Assembly (NCBI RefSeq): GCF_900156345.1
Contig: NZ_FTPP01000002.1
Span: 992,001 to 1,056,000 of the forward strand
Source of the DNA: Pontibacter indicus
GTDB taxonomy: Bacteria; Bacteroidota; Bacteroidia; Cytophagales; Hymenobacteraceae
Direction: 5' to 3'
DNA: 64,000 nucleotides
Made by a program: the position numbers and the translations under genes. Shown here piece by piece: positions 1-8,477 of this stretch. Position 1 is the stretch's first letter. The number at the start of each line of letters is the position of its first letter. The notes under the pieces were generated by a model. The model ran no database searches. It was not told where the DNA came from and saw only the letters and a list, made by a program, of their open reading frames with translations.

Positions 1-175
1 AATTGTTTGATTGTTGATGGCTGAGATGAAGGAGGTAAAAAAACTTTAAGAAGGTATAGCCAGCACGAACAGAGAGGAAAAACAGGTATAGCGCAACTCA
101 GCTGGTGGGCCCTATACCTCTCAACAGTCAACAATTAGCAATCAACAATTTAGACATTCAACGATTTAACCATCA
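1..175. repeat. Spacer framed by GATTGTTGATT-dialect inverted arms
   Basis: Bases 1-25 carry TTGATTGTTGATGGCTGAG. Bases 121-171 carry the opposite-strand version (CAACAATTAGCAATCAACAA and variants). The right arm ends at the TGA stop (173-175) of the minus-strand gene that follows, so the stop lies at the repeat edge. The left arm may continue beyond the window. The inner 95 bases hold two AGGTATAG words and one CTATACCT word but no gene. Confidence 0.55.
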
Positions 176-1651
176 AAAAGAGATCTTATTGATGTAGAAA
201 ACCGTGCGGTTTGGGCCGTTGGGAACGCGTATCCGCTGATAGCCGAAGGCGGCAAAGTGAGGGCCATACCAGCGGATCAGGCCCGGCAGGTCGGTGCTAA
301 GGATCTTTTCGTCTTTTTCGTAGGGCAGAAGTTCAATCGAAGTTTCCTCATCCGTATACCTGTTTTGCTCCATCTGCCGGTAGATGATCTTCTCCTGGTC
401 AGGGTAAGCCATCACGAACCGTCCGTTCGGCAAACTGGCGATTTCCACTGAGTGGGTGAGGGAACTGGTTATCATGTCGGGGAGGGGGAAAGTATTGTCC
501 CAGAGCAGCACGCCGTCGCGGTCAAAGCCCAAGGCGATGGCGTGCGTGCGTTTGTAAGCCTGCGCCTCGCGCTCCAGCCCTCTCACGCGACTGTCGAAGA
601 AGCTGTTGTTGCTGCGGTACTGCGGGAAGTATACCTCTGCGGCGAGCACATAGCCGCTGGGGGTCTGTATCAGGTCGTGCAGGAGCAGGCGATAGCGCTG
701 CAGGGGTTCTTTGCCTTCTTTAACGCGGGCAAACTCACGCTTGCGGGTGCGCTCTTCGCGGCGCGGCTTCATGTATTTGAAAAAGTTCTGCAGGTCCAGC
801 AAGGAGTAGAACTCGCCTTCTGCAACCTTTGAAGCCACTGGCGAGGTGAAAAAGCCTTGCACAAAGCGCAAGTCGCGGACGCCGTAGGTACCCAAAAGCA
901 AACGGGAAAGCGTATCGCCAGGGGTGACCTCGGCGTTGAGCAGGCTTCTGTTTTGCGGTTGCAGGATGAAGTAGTTCTGTAGCAGTTTGCCGTTTTCGTC
1001 GAAGCTCTTCACCTGCAGGCGCGAGATCCGGCGGTTGGTCTCGGCCAGCACCACATCCACACGCCCGTGCACATGGTCGGTGAGCAGATCGGAGAAGGAA
1101 GACTCCTCCCCGTAGAGGGCTGGCAGTATGGTGGGCTGCGGCTTTTCGGGGTTCAGGTATAGCAGGTTGGGTTTGGTGTCGTAGCTGTTGCCCGTGATCA
1201 GGAAATGCTTGCCGTTGAGCACATTGAACTCGTAGATGTACTCTGCCTTCTCCAACTCGATCTCGCTTTGGCTGACCGCGCCGCTGTCCAGGTTCAGCCG
1301 CACGAAGGTATAGAGTGTGGGCTTGGCTGCCTGAAAGATCAGGTAGGTGTAGGGAGCCTCCGTATAGAGGCGCACAAATTCGTACTCAGCCTTCAGGTCC
1401 AGTTGGCTTTTCCAGACCAGTTCCAGGTTGGCATTGTACTTCTCCAGCAAAAAGTCAGGTTTCTTTGCCCAGGTGTCGGCTTTGCGGCTGTAGACCAGCA
1501 GGCTGCTGTCGGGCAGGGCCAGTACCTCCACATGGCTGTCTTCGAGCTGGTAGGGCAGCTCGAGGCGCACGGGTTGCTGAGGCTCCTGTGCCCAAAGCAG
1601 GGCAGGTGCCAGCACAGCATAGCAAAGCAGCAAAAGGCGCAGGTATGGCAT
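173..1651 (-). CDS. Exported protein of unknown function
   Basis: A 492-residue protein with a clear N-terminal signal peptide: a hydrophobic LLLLCYAVLAPALLWAQ stretch ending at an AxA-type cleavage site near residue 21. The mature part is soluble, with alternating beta-type segments and many Tyr, Leu and charged residues (for example YEFVRLYTEAPYTYLIF and a later YRLLLHDLIQTPSGYVLAAE). That suggests a repeated beta-propeller or beta-sandwich, but no family could be named with confidence. It has no lipobox and no C-terminal T9SS sorting domain, so a periplasmic location is the likeliest. Its stop codon lies at the edge of a low-complexity repeat arm. It appears to be transcribed alone, and the 238 bases upstream hold no gene. 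Confidence 0.75.
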   Translation of the reverse strand: MPYLRLLLLCYAVLAPALLWAQEPQQPVRLELPYQLEDSHVEVLALPDSSLLVYSRKADTWAKKPDFLLEKYNANLELVWKSQLDLKAEYEFVRLYTEAPYTYLIFQAAKPTLYTFVRLNLDSGAVSQSEIELEKAEYIYEFNVLNGKHFLITGNSYDTKPNLLYLNPEKPQPTILPALYGEESSFSDLLTDHVHGRVDVVLAETNRRISRLQVKSFDENGKLLQNYFILQPQNRSLLNAEVTPGDTLSRLLLGTYGVRDLRFVQGFFTSPVASKVAEGEFYSLLDLQNFFKYMKPRREERTRKREFARVKEGKEPLQRYRLLLHDLIQTPSGYVLAAEVYFPQYRSNNSFFDSRVRGLEREAQAYKRTHAIALGFDRDGVLLWDNTFPLPDMITSSLTHSVEIASLPNGRFVMAYPDQEKIIYRQMEQNRYTDEETSIELLPYEKDEKILSTDLPGLIRWYGPHFAAFGYQRIRVPNGPNRTVFYINKISF

Positions 1652-1889
1652 GTTACAATCTTGTGCTGCCGGCTGGCAGTAGGTATAAGGCAGACATGAG
1701 CCTGTTTAAAATTCATCTTTTGAGCATTATCTATACACCACTTAACGTTGCCACGCGGCGCATAAATTGTTGCGACAGAACCTGGCAAGGCTCTTTTCGC
1801 TTTCAAAAATGAAAATTAAATATGCTCTAAATGCTTTTTACTCTTTTTTGCACCGTAACGTTGTGCCTGCGCGCTGTAAGGCGCCCGGA

Positions 1890-2294
1890 TTAATTACCCA
1901 AAGCGAGCAGTGCGTCAAACTCCTCGGTTTTGAGCGGCATCACCGACAGACGCGATTGACGCAGCAGGGCGATGTTCTCCAGGCGAGGCTCCTTCTTGAT
2001 CTGATCCAGTGTTACGGGAGTTTCAAACGCACGATCTGGCACCAGGTCCACCGCCATCCACTTCGGGTCGTCGGCGCTTGGGTCGGGGTAGGCGGCTTTG
2101 GCCACTTTGGCGATGCCCACGATGGCCTTCTCAGAAACGCTGTGGTAAAAGAGCACCAGGTCGCCCGGCTGCATGAGTTGCAGGTTGTTGCGGGCCTGGT
2201 AATTGCGAACGCCGTCCCAGCAGGCGCGGCCTTCTTTTACAAATCTGGCCCAGGAATAGGCCTCCGGTTCTGATTTTACTAACCAGTATTGCAT
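1890..2294 (-). CDS. EVE domain protein (PUA-like fold)
   Basis: A 134-residue protein spanning one EVE domain. It opens with MQYWLVKSEPEAYSW, the typical start of this family, and continues with WDGVRNYQARNNL and GDLVLFYHS, the core strands of the PUA-like barrel. EVE proteins bind modified bases in RNA or DNA; some act as readers of modified cytosine next to restriction systems, others are housekeeping proteins related to thymocyte nuclear protein 1. The length matches a stand-alone EVE domain. No restriction or toxin gene is adjacent, so a housekeeping nucleic-acid-binding role is more likely (inference). The cytosolic location follows from the lack of a signal peptide. Confidence 0.9.
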   Translation of the reverse strand: MQYWLVKSEPEAYSWARFVKEGRACWDGVRNYQARNNLQLMQPGDLVLFYHSVSEKAIVGIAKVAKAAYPDPSADDPKWMAVDLVPDRAFETPVTLDQIKKEPRLENIALLRQSRLSVMPLKTEEFDALLALGN

Positions 2295-2362
2295 GTGGTA
2301 AGGTATAGGTAATCGAAACTATAAATCTGTTTAAAATGGCACTCGGCTAAGGCGCCCTGGGC

Positions 2363-2767
2363 TTACTCTTCCTGCTTTTCCACAGTCTTGATCCGCACTC
2401 TCAGCACACTGTCCTTCAACGAAACCACCTCCATGGTATAGCGTTGCTCTGGCTGGCCATTGCCCTGAATGTTCACCAGAATGGTGTTTTTGTATTTGTA
2501 CTTCCAGATGCCGGTATGCTCCTCCAGTCCGTCGGCGGGGGCGATGGCGTATTGCCTGGCCACGCCCTCAGGCTCCAGCGTGAAGCCAGTCCGGCCCCTG
2601 GATGGCGGAAAGTCGTAAGTGTTGGGACGGTACACGAGCACGTCTTCCTCATCTTCTTCGTAGGAATGTAGCCAGGTCTGGCCCAGGAGTTCGGCCTCTG
2701 CCTTTTTGCGGCAGGTGTTGGCCAGCAGCATAAGGCACAGAACGCATAGCAGCGAAGCGTATTTCAT
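2363..2767 (-). CDS. Small lipoprotein of unknown function
   Basis: A 134-residue protein with a lipoprotein signal: hydrophobic LLCVLCLMLLANTC, where LANTC fits a lipobox with Cys at about residue 19, followed by RKKAEAE. The mature part is short and beta-rich and contains Trp-rich 'WLHSYEEDEEDVLVYRP' and 'GIWKYKYKNTILVN' segments. The latter resembles the lipocalin-like stress-response lipoproteins common in Bacteroidota (a weak resemblance only). It lies 68 bases downstream of nothing on its own strand, and the EVE gene follows after an untranslated gap that makes an operon possible but not compelling. Confidence 0.7.
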   Translation of the reverse strand: MKYASLLCVLCLMLLANTCRKKAEAELLGQTWLHSYEEDEEDVLVYRPNTYDFPPSRGRTGFTLEPEGVARQYAIAPADGLEEHTGIWKYKYKNTILVNIQGNGQPEQRYTMEVVSLKDSVLRVRIKTVEKQEE

Positions 2768-2899
2768 ATTTTTTGGTTTGGGAGCGTCTTCTAGAATCAG
2801 TTAAATGTGTAGCTAAGTTAAGGATTTCCTGCTTTATATAGAAGCCCTGTAATATAAAAGCCCACCGTGTGAGGGTGGCAAAGGTATGGCGGCTTTTTC

Positions 2900-2907
2900 T
2901 ATCTTTG
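2900..2907 (+). promoter_or_regulatory. Bacteroidota -7 element for polX
   Basis: TATCTTTG matches the TAnnTTTG -7 consensus of Bacteroidota sigma factor exactly. It lies 19 bases before the TTG start of polX, so the leader would be very short. No clear -33 TTTG was found at the usual distance. Confidence 0.5.
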
Positions 2908-2926
2908 TAATCTTACACACACTGCC

Positions 2927-4630
2927 TTGGAAAATAAGAAAATCATAAAGCTGTTTAAGCTGGCCGCTGAGCTCATGGAACTGCACGACGAGAATCCGTT
3001 TAAGGTGCGCTCGTATGTGAATGGCGCCGCTGCGCTGGAACTGGTAGAGGAGCCGCTGGCGCTCAAAAGCCAGGCTGAACTGGAAGGTATAACAGGCGTG
3101 GGCAAGAGCATTGCTGCTCGCGTGATCGAAATAGAAGAAACCGGCTCTTTTACGGAGCTGGACCAGCTGCTTTCGGTAACGCCGCCGGGCGTGGTGGAGA
3201 TGCTGCGCATCAAAGGCATCGGCCCGAAAAAGGTGCGCACCCTCTGGAAAGAGCTGGGAGCTGAAACGGTGGAGGAACTGCTGGACGCCTGTGAGCAGGA
3301 CAAGGTGAGCAAGCTGAAAGGCTTCGGCGCCAAGACCCAGGAGAATATTCGGCAGGCGCTGTTGTTTACGCAGCAGAACCGGGGCAAATTGCTCTATGCC
3401 GAGGCCGAGTCAGCCGCCCAGGCTTTGCTGGAGCAGGTGCAGCAGGCTATACCTGGTGCCGAAGTAGCGCTGGCCGGCGATGTGCGCCGCTGTCTGGAGA
3501 TTGTGGAGAAGCTGGAACTGGTGATCGGGACTGATAACCCAACGGAAGCAGAAGCAGCCCTGAACAAACTGGATGAACTGCAGCAGGACGAGCTGGTATC
3601 TGGTCCTAAGGTATGGCGCGGCAAGCACAGCCTGAGCGGACTGGCTACCGAGATACGCTTTGCCAATCCGGCCAATTTCCAAAACGAGTTATTTATACGC
3701 TCCGCGTCCCCGGAGCACCTGGCGCAGGTATTTGCAGCGAACAAAAACATGCTCACTGTAGCGCGCGAAAGCAGCCACAGTTCGGAAGAAGATATTTACG
3801 CCTCGGCAGGTATGGCCTACATTGCGCCCGAGCTGCGCGAAGGTACCAATGAGCTGCAGCTGGCCATGGAGAACAAACTGCCGACGCTGCTCGAATTAAG
3901 CGACCTGAAAGGCATCCTGCACAACCACAGCACCTACTCCGACGGCGCCCATACCTTGGAGCAGATGGCCACCTACTGCCGTGACATGGGCTACCAGTAC
4001 CTTGGTATTTCCGACCACAGCAAAACGGCCGCCTATGCAGGCGGTCTGCGCGAAGGCGACGTGCTGCGCCAGCAAAAAGAGATCGACCAGCTGAACCAGA
4101 AGCTGGCCCCTTTCAAGATCTTCAAAGGGATAGAGTCCGATATTCTGGGCGACGGCTCCCTGGACTATGAAGAGGACATTCTGAAGACCTTCGACTTTAT
4201 CGTGGCCAGCATCCACAGCAACCTTAACATGGACGAGCAGAAGGCTACGGCCCGCCTGATCACCGCCATCGAGAACCCCTATACCACCATGCTCGGCCAC
4301 CCGACCGGGCGTCTGCTGCTGCGCCGCGAGGGCTACCCGATCAATCACAAAATGGTAATCGACGCCTGCTCTGCCAACAACGTCATCATCGAGATTAACT
4401 CGAATCCCTGGCGCCTCGATATCGACTGGCGTTGGGTATACTATGCACTGGAGAAAGGCGTGATGCTGAGCATTAACCCGGATGCCCACCACACCAGTGG
4501 CTACGACGACATGCGCTACGGCGTGCTGGTTGGTCGCAAAGGCGGACTTACGAAAGAGATGACCTTCAATGCGAAGTCGGTGGAGGAAGTGGAAGCTTAT
4601 TTCAAGGCGCGGAAGGAGAAGATAAAATAG
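2927..4630 (+). CDS. polX: PolX: polymerase-X-like domain plus PHP phosphoesterase
   Basis: A 567-residue two-domain protein. Residues 1-320 are the PolX core, with two helix-hairpin-helix motifs (ITGVGKSIAARV near 55 and IKGIGPKKVRTL near 105). Residues 327-560 form the PHP domain with metal ligands LHNHSTYSDG (331-340), SDH (362-364), IHSN and a late NPDAHHT. The family acts in base-excision and gap repair. In the polymerase palm, the GS-x-RR ... DxD signature reads GDVRRCLEIVEKLELVI (184-200). The two catalytic Asp positions are therefore Lys195 and Glu197, which suggests that only the PHP nuclease is active (inference). The start is a TTG 19 bases after an exact -7 element, with no ATG available upstream. 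Only three bases separate its stop from the glycosyltransferase gene. Confidence 0.93.
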   Translation: MENKKIIKLFKLAAELMELHDENPFKVRSYVNGAAALELVEEPLALKSQAELEGITGVGKSIAARVIEIEETGSFTELDQLLSVTPPGVVEMLRIKGIGPKKVRTLWKELGAETVEELLDACEQDKVSKLKGFGAKTQENIRQALLFTQQNRGKLLYAEAESAAQALLEQVQQAIPGAEVALAGDVRRCLEIVEKLELVIGTDNPTEAEAALNKLDELQQDELVSGPKVWRGKHSLSGLATEIRFANPANFQNELFIRSASPEHLAQVFAANKNMLTVARESSHSSEEDIYASAGMAYIAPELREGTNELQLAMENKLPTLLELSDLKGILHNHSTYSDGAHTLEQMATYCRDMGYQYLGISDHSKTAAYAGGLREGDVLRQQKEIDQLNQKLAPFKIFKGIESDILGDGSLDYEEDILKTFDFIVASIHSNLNMDEQKATARLITAIENPYTTMLGHPTGRLLLRREGYPINHKMVIDACSANNVIIEINSNPWRLDIDWRWVYYALEKGVMLSINPDAHHTSGYDDMRYGVLVGRKGGLTKEMTFNAKSVEEVEAYFKARKEKIK

Positions 4631-4633
4631 CGC

Positions 4634-5632
4634 ATGCCGAAGATCCTCATCCTCCGTTTTTCCTCTATTGGCGACATCGTGCTGACCACGCCGGTGGTGC
4701 GCTGCATCAAACAGCAGGTGCCAGATGCGGAGTTACATTACTGCACCAAGCAGGCCTTTAGAGGTATACTGGAGCCGAACCCCTACATCGACAAGGTGCA
4801 CACGCTGGGTGAAAATCTGAGTGAACTGGTGCAGCAGCTCAAAGCGGAGAATTTTGATTTTGTGGTGGACCTGCACAATAACCTGCGCACCACCATCATC
4901 AAAACCCGATTAGGGAGACCAAGTAAGAGCTTCGATAAGCTCAACCTGGAGAAGTGGCTGATGGTGAACCTGAAAGTAAACCGCCTGCCCGATGTGCATA
5001 TTGTGCAACGCTACCTGGCCGCTGCCGCACCGCTCGGTATACACGACGACGGCCAGGGCCTGGACTACTTTATACCTGCCGATGCTGAAGTGGCCGTTGA
5101 CTCGTTGCCAGCCGGTTTCCAGAACGGCTATGTAGCCTTTGCCATCGGAGCACAGCACTATACCAAGCGCCTGCCGGTGAAACGCATCATCGAACTTTGC
5201 GCGCAGTTGCAGCAGCCTATTATCTTGCTTGGTGGGAAAGAAGATGCCATAGTAGGAGAGGAGATCGCTGCACACTTTGGCCAAACAACATTCAGCAATC
5301 AGCAATCAACAATCATTTATAACGCCTGCGGCAAGTATAGCCTGGCGGGGTCGGCTTCTATAGTGCGGCAGGCACAGCAGGTAGTGAGTCACGACACGGG
5401 GCTGATGCACATTGCGGCGGCCTTTCAGAAGGACATCATCAGCGTATGGGGCAACACCATACCTGAATTTGGCATGTATCCTTTCCGGACCCGGTATAAG
5501 GTGCTGGAAGTAAACGGACTGCCTTGCCGGCCTTGCTCTAAGATAGGGTATAGCAAGTGCCCGAGAGGCCATTTCAAATGCATGAACGATATTGATTTTA
5601 GTGCCATCGAGCGTCAGCCGTATAAGGTATAG
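4634..5632 (+). CDS. Glycosyltransferase family 9 (heptosyltransferase-like)
   Basis: A 332-residue GT-B enzyme of the heptosyltransferase family that transfers a sugar, classically ADP-heptose, onto the lipopolysaccharide core. The N-terminal ILRFSSIGDIVLTTPVV is the acceptor-side signature. The C-terminal half has IGAQHYTKRLP and the donor-binding SHDTGLMHIAAAF followed by VWGN. The start ATG lies three bases after the polX stop, so the two are co-transcribed. Residues about 220-228 (FSNQQSTII), just before the conserved NACGK strand, are encoded by a stretch of the CAGCAATCAGCAATCAACAA dialect otherwise seen only in spacers. This looks like an in-frame repeat insertion (inference). Confidence 0.9.
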   Translation: MPKILILRFSSIGDIVLTTPVVRCIKQQVPDAELHYCTKQAFRGILEPNPYIDKVHTLGENLSELVQQLKAENFDFVVDLHNNLRTTIIKTRLGRPSKSFDKLNLEKWLMVNLKVNRLPDVHIVQRYLAAAAPLGIHDDGQGLDYFIPADAEVAVDSLPAGFQNGYVAFAIGAQHYTKRLPVKRIIELCAQLQQPIILLGGKEDAIVGEEIAAHFGQTTFSNQQSTIIYNACGKYSLAGSASIVRQAQQVVSHDTGLMHIAAAFQKDIISVWGNTIPEFGMYPFRTRYKVLEVNGLPCRPCSKIGYSKCPRGHFKCMNDIDFSAIERQPYKV

Positions 5633-5660
5633 CGCAGCAAGGTATAAACAGATCAGGTAT

Positions 5661-5712
5661 AAAAAGAGCATCGCCCGCACAGGTATAGACTTGTGCGGGC
5701 GATGCTCTTTTT
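5661..5712. terminator. Bidirectional intrinsic terminator
   Basis: A perfect 20-bp stem (5661-5680 with 5693-5712) runs from an A-tract to a T-tract. The 12-base loop holds an AGGTATAG word. It lies between the converging glycosyltransferase and TraB/GumN genes. Confidence 0.9.
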
Positions 5713-5731
5713 AGCAGGTATAGCTTATGCT

Positions 5732-5749
5732 CAGGTATAGCTATACCTG
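5732..5749. repeat. Palindrome made of two AGGTATAG words
   Basis: CAGGTATAGCTATACCTG is a perfect 18-bp palindrome formed by two back-to-back copies of the over-represented octamer. It lies 10 bases past the stop of the TraB/GumN gene. The same spacer (5632-5760) holds further copies at 5628, 5680 and 5716. Confidence 0.7.
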
Positions 5750-5759
5750 GCGGATTGGT

Positions 5760-6713
5760 TTACTGCAGTGGTTTTACAGTATAGCCAGCTCTTTGCAATA
5801 ACTGTAGCAGGCCGTTCTCGCCCGGCAGGTGCGCCGCGCCAACCGCAATAAAGGTAGACTGCTCTTTCATGATGGCAGGGAGCTTTGTCATCCAGTCCTT
5901 GTTGCGCTCGTCGGTCATGTAGGCCATGTCGCCGCCTCCGGTCAGTTCATTGTATTCCTGCGACAGGGCCCAGATGCCTTCCAGGTCTTTGTTAAAGTAC
6001 AGTTGCACCAACTTGTTCGAAAGCTCCACGGCCATACCTTTGTTCTTTATGTAAGCCACGAGTTGCTCTGCCTGCTTGTCCAGCGGGTAATGGTTGTAGA
6101 GCAAGCTGAATTGCTGCTCCATGGTTTCGAGCGTGCTCACTTTCTTATTGTTTTTCTTGTTCTGGTTGGCAAAGTACATGTCGAGCGGCTCACCGGTGTA
6201 GTTTTTCAGTACCTCCATGCTCTGGTAGTCCTTCATGGAAAGCATCAGCATCAGTGTCATCGGTTTCATCTGGTCGGCCATGCTCAGCTCAAATCCGAAC
6301 TGCTTTTTCATCTCCTCATTCACCAGGGCATAGTCCTCTTTGCTCAGCAGGTTCGAGAGTTTGTTATCCGGCATCACCATCAGGGCACCCATCTGCATCA
6401 TCTTGGCGGAGTCGATCTCCGTTTCTACCACCAGGCCGCGGCTCTCTGTGAAGCGCTTCATTACTTCGGGCTGTGTGTCGAGGTAGCTTGAGTTGAGCAG
6501 GTGGTAAGTGCCGTACAGGTATGAAGGCTGCTTCAGACCGTTGCCGCTGATCTCCCAGAGAAGCGATTTGGCAGTGGCCGTAGGTTGAGCCTGAGCAGTT
6601 GTCTTCGCTTTGGCTGATTTGGATTTTACCTTTTGGGCCTGGCTGAGAGTAGGGGATAAAAGCAGGGCAACCAGCAGGATGCAGAGGCTGGCAATTTTGT
6701 TTTTGTAATTCAT
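5760..6713 (-). CDS. TraB/GumN family protein
   Basis: A 317-residue exported protein of the TraB/GumN (ChaN-like fold) family. A signal peptide (CILLVALLLSPTLSQAQ) is followed by a short Lys/Ala/Thr linker. The family hallmarks are LLWEISGNGLKQPSYLYGTYHLL near residue 52, with the conserved G-x-H of the first motif, and IAVGAAHLPGENGLLQLLQRAGY at the C-terminus, the second G-x-H motif. Relatives have been proposed to be metal-dependent proteases or haem-related proteins; the reaction is not established. It ends convergently with the glycosyltransferase, separated by a strong terminator. It starts 51 bases downstream of the TIG/kelch gene stop, so co-transcription with that gene is possible. 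Confidence 0.88.
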   Translation of the reverse strand: MNYKNKIASLCILLVALLLSPTLSQAQKVKSKSAKAKTTAQAQPTATAKSLLWEISGNGLKQPSYLYGTYHLLNSSYLDTQPEVMKRFTESRGLVVETEIDSAKMMQMGALMVMPDNKLSNLLSKEDYALVNEEMKKQFGFELSMADQMKPMTLMLMLSMKDYQSMEVLKNYTGEPLDMYFANQNKKNNKKVSTLETMEQQFSLLYNHYPLDKQAEQLVAYIKNKGMAVELSNKLVQLYFNKDLEGIWALSQEYNELTGGGDMAYMTDERNKDWMTKLPAIMKEQSTFIAVGAAHLPGENGLLQLLQRAGYTVKPLQ

Positions 6714-6764
6714 GGTGATTGGTGAATAGTAAAAAAATGATAATGTCAGTTGTGGCCGTATGGT

Positions 6765-8477
6765 TTACGGCTTTTCATAAGAGTATAAGGTGGAAGAGCA
6801 AGTGCCGAACGAGCCAAGGTATAACTTATCTCCATGGGAGAAGCCGGAGTATTGCTCGTTGCTCACGCAGCCTGGGTAGACGGCTAATTTTTCCCATGCA
6901 TTCTGTTCCGCACTGAAACGAAGTAAGGCTCTATCACCCTTCGCGCTGATCGCGTAGCCGGTTCCCTGGTGGGTGAAAACCCGGAAAGGTCCGTTCAAAC
7001 TGCTTTCCTCGGGCATGATCGCCACTTGTGACCAACTGTCCTGCTGTGGATTGTACAGCCAGGTGGCGTTTCCCACTACGGTATATGCTTTGCCATTGAT
7101 CACAAAACCGGAGCCATTGTAGTTATTCCGGAATGGATTGAGCGCCTTTACCTCTTCTGTAGCAGGATCATATCGCCAGAGGGTCGTGTTACTGTTGGTG
7201 TTGCGTCCTCCGAAGAAGTAGATGTAGCCCTCGTGTGCGAAGCTGCTAGCGTCGGAAACGCCGAAGGTCAACCCTTTCTTCTGCAACCAGCTGTTATTGC
7301 TGATGTCAAATTCCCATACCGACATAAAGATGGTATAATATTGGTGATTTCCCCCGATGAGGTACACCTTGTCACCGACTCTATGCATCATGGAGCCGTT
7401 GCGGGCCTGTCCGGGAAAAGCACCTTCATTCCGCCAGATGCCAGTTTCTACTTCGTAACTGATCAGGCGATCATAAGAAAAGAAGTAGGCTTTCCCACCC
7501 GCCGTGAAGGAAGGCAAGTGTGGTGTTGATGCTGGAACAGAAGCGGGCTTACTGGAAGCCACTTTGAAGCCCGATTCCAAGGTATAGGAATAAGGTAAAG
7601 TGGCCGTTTTGTTTCCGCGGATAACGGCTACGGTCAAAGGCTTGTCATACAGATCTGGTGTGAACACTGGTACTTTTACTTTGATCTCTGTATCAGCCAC
7701 CGAGACAACTGTAGCGGATTTGCTGCCAATGCGCACAGAGGGGTTCCAGCTGGAGTAGCTTAAGTTTTTACCATAGATGATCAGCTCATCTCCGGGCATT
7801 CCGCTGCTTGCGGAGAGGTGGCTAATGGTTGGGCCAATGATCTCAAACTCCCCAGGTGCTGTTATGCGCTCTCCACGGACGGTCACGGCAAGCGGGAAGC
7901 TTCCGGAGTAAGACACCGTTGGGGTGCGGATGATGACGCTGTCGCGGTGAACGGACATAACGCTTGCCTGTGCGTTTCCAATAGTCACCTTAACCTGATA
8001 GCTATCTTCTCCAAAGTTCTTTCCATAAATGGTGACATTTCTGTTGTCCTCGGCGGCCTTTGGGCTGAAGGAATGGATGACCGGGGTAGCGGTGCTTTGG
8101 CTTTTGAACGGTAAGGAAGTGCCGTAGGTGATGTGCTGGCCGTGCTTCGCATAGGCCTGCACTTTGTAGGAATATCCCTTCACGAGGTCGTCGGTTAACC
8201 TGGCTTCGTACTCGCCGGTACTGGCGGTGGTCCCCACCACCTTTCTCGAAACACTCTTGCTATTGTTTACCGTCGTGTACTCAAACCCGTATTCCGTTAC
8301 CGGCTCGTTTCCAAATTTTACGATTTCGCCCCTAATCGTTGTTCCAGTGCTGTCAGGTATAACTTCCAGTGTTCTGATAATAGGGTATTTCTGTACCTCC
8401 GGGAAATCTTTTTCCTTGGCACAACCATAGATTAGCACCAACAAAAGGGCAAACGGTAATAATCTCAGCAGCTTCAT
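6765..8477 (-). CDS. IPT/TIG-domain lipoprotein with kelch-like propeller
   Basis: A 570-residue surface-type lipoprotein. The signal ends in LIYGC, a lipobox with Cys near residue 19. A fibronectin-like segment (about 25-125) is followed by two IPT/TIG domains (about 133-215, starting TPVIHSFSPKAAEDNRNVTI, and 216-300, with SSGMPGDELIIYGKNL). The remainder (about 305-570) is a kelch-type propeller with repeated GGKAYFFSYD, GDKVYLIGG, EGYIYFFGG and NGKAYTVVG strands. The architecture is common among Bacteroidota outer-membrane adhesion or glycan-binding lipoproteins. Its start overlaps the stop of the upstream beta-barrel gene by four bases (ATGA type), so the two are translationally coupled and likely act together at the outer membrane (inference). 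Confidence 0.85.
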   Translation of the reverse strand: MKLLRLLPFALLLVLIYGCAKEKDFPEVQKYPIIRTLEVIPDSTGTTIRGEIVKFGNEPVTEYGFEYTTVNNSKSVSRKVVGTTASTGEYEARLTDDLVKGYSYKVQAYAKHGQHITYGTSLPFKSQSTATPVIHSFSPKAAEDNRNVTIYGKNFGEDSYQVKVTIGNAQASVMSVHRDSVIIRTPTVSYSGSFPLAVTVRGERITAPGEFEIIGPTISHLSASSGMPGDELIIYGKNLSYSSWNPSVRIGSKSATVVSVADTEIKVKVPVFTPDLYDKPLTVAVIRGNKTATLPYSYTLESGFKVASSKPASVPASTPHLPSFTAGGKAYFFSYDRLISYEVETGIWRNEGAFPGQARNGSMMHRVGDKVYLIGGNHQYYTIFMSVWEFDISNNSWLQKKGLTFGVSDASSFAHEGYIYFFGGRNTNSNTTLWRYDPATEEVKALNPFRNNYNGSGFVINGKAYTVVGNATWLYNPQQDSWSQVAIMPEESSLNGPFRVFTHQGTGYAISAKGDRALLRFSAEQNAWEKLAVYPGCVSNEQYSGFSHGDKLYLGSFGTCSSTLYSYEKP

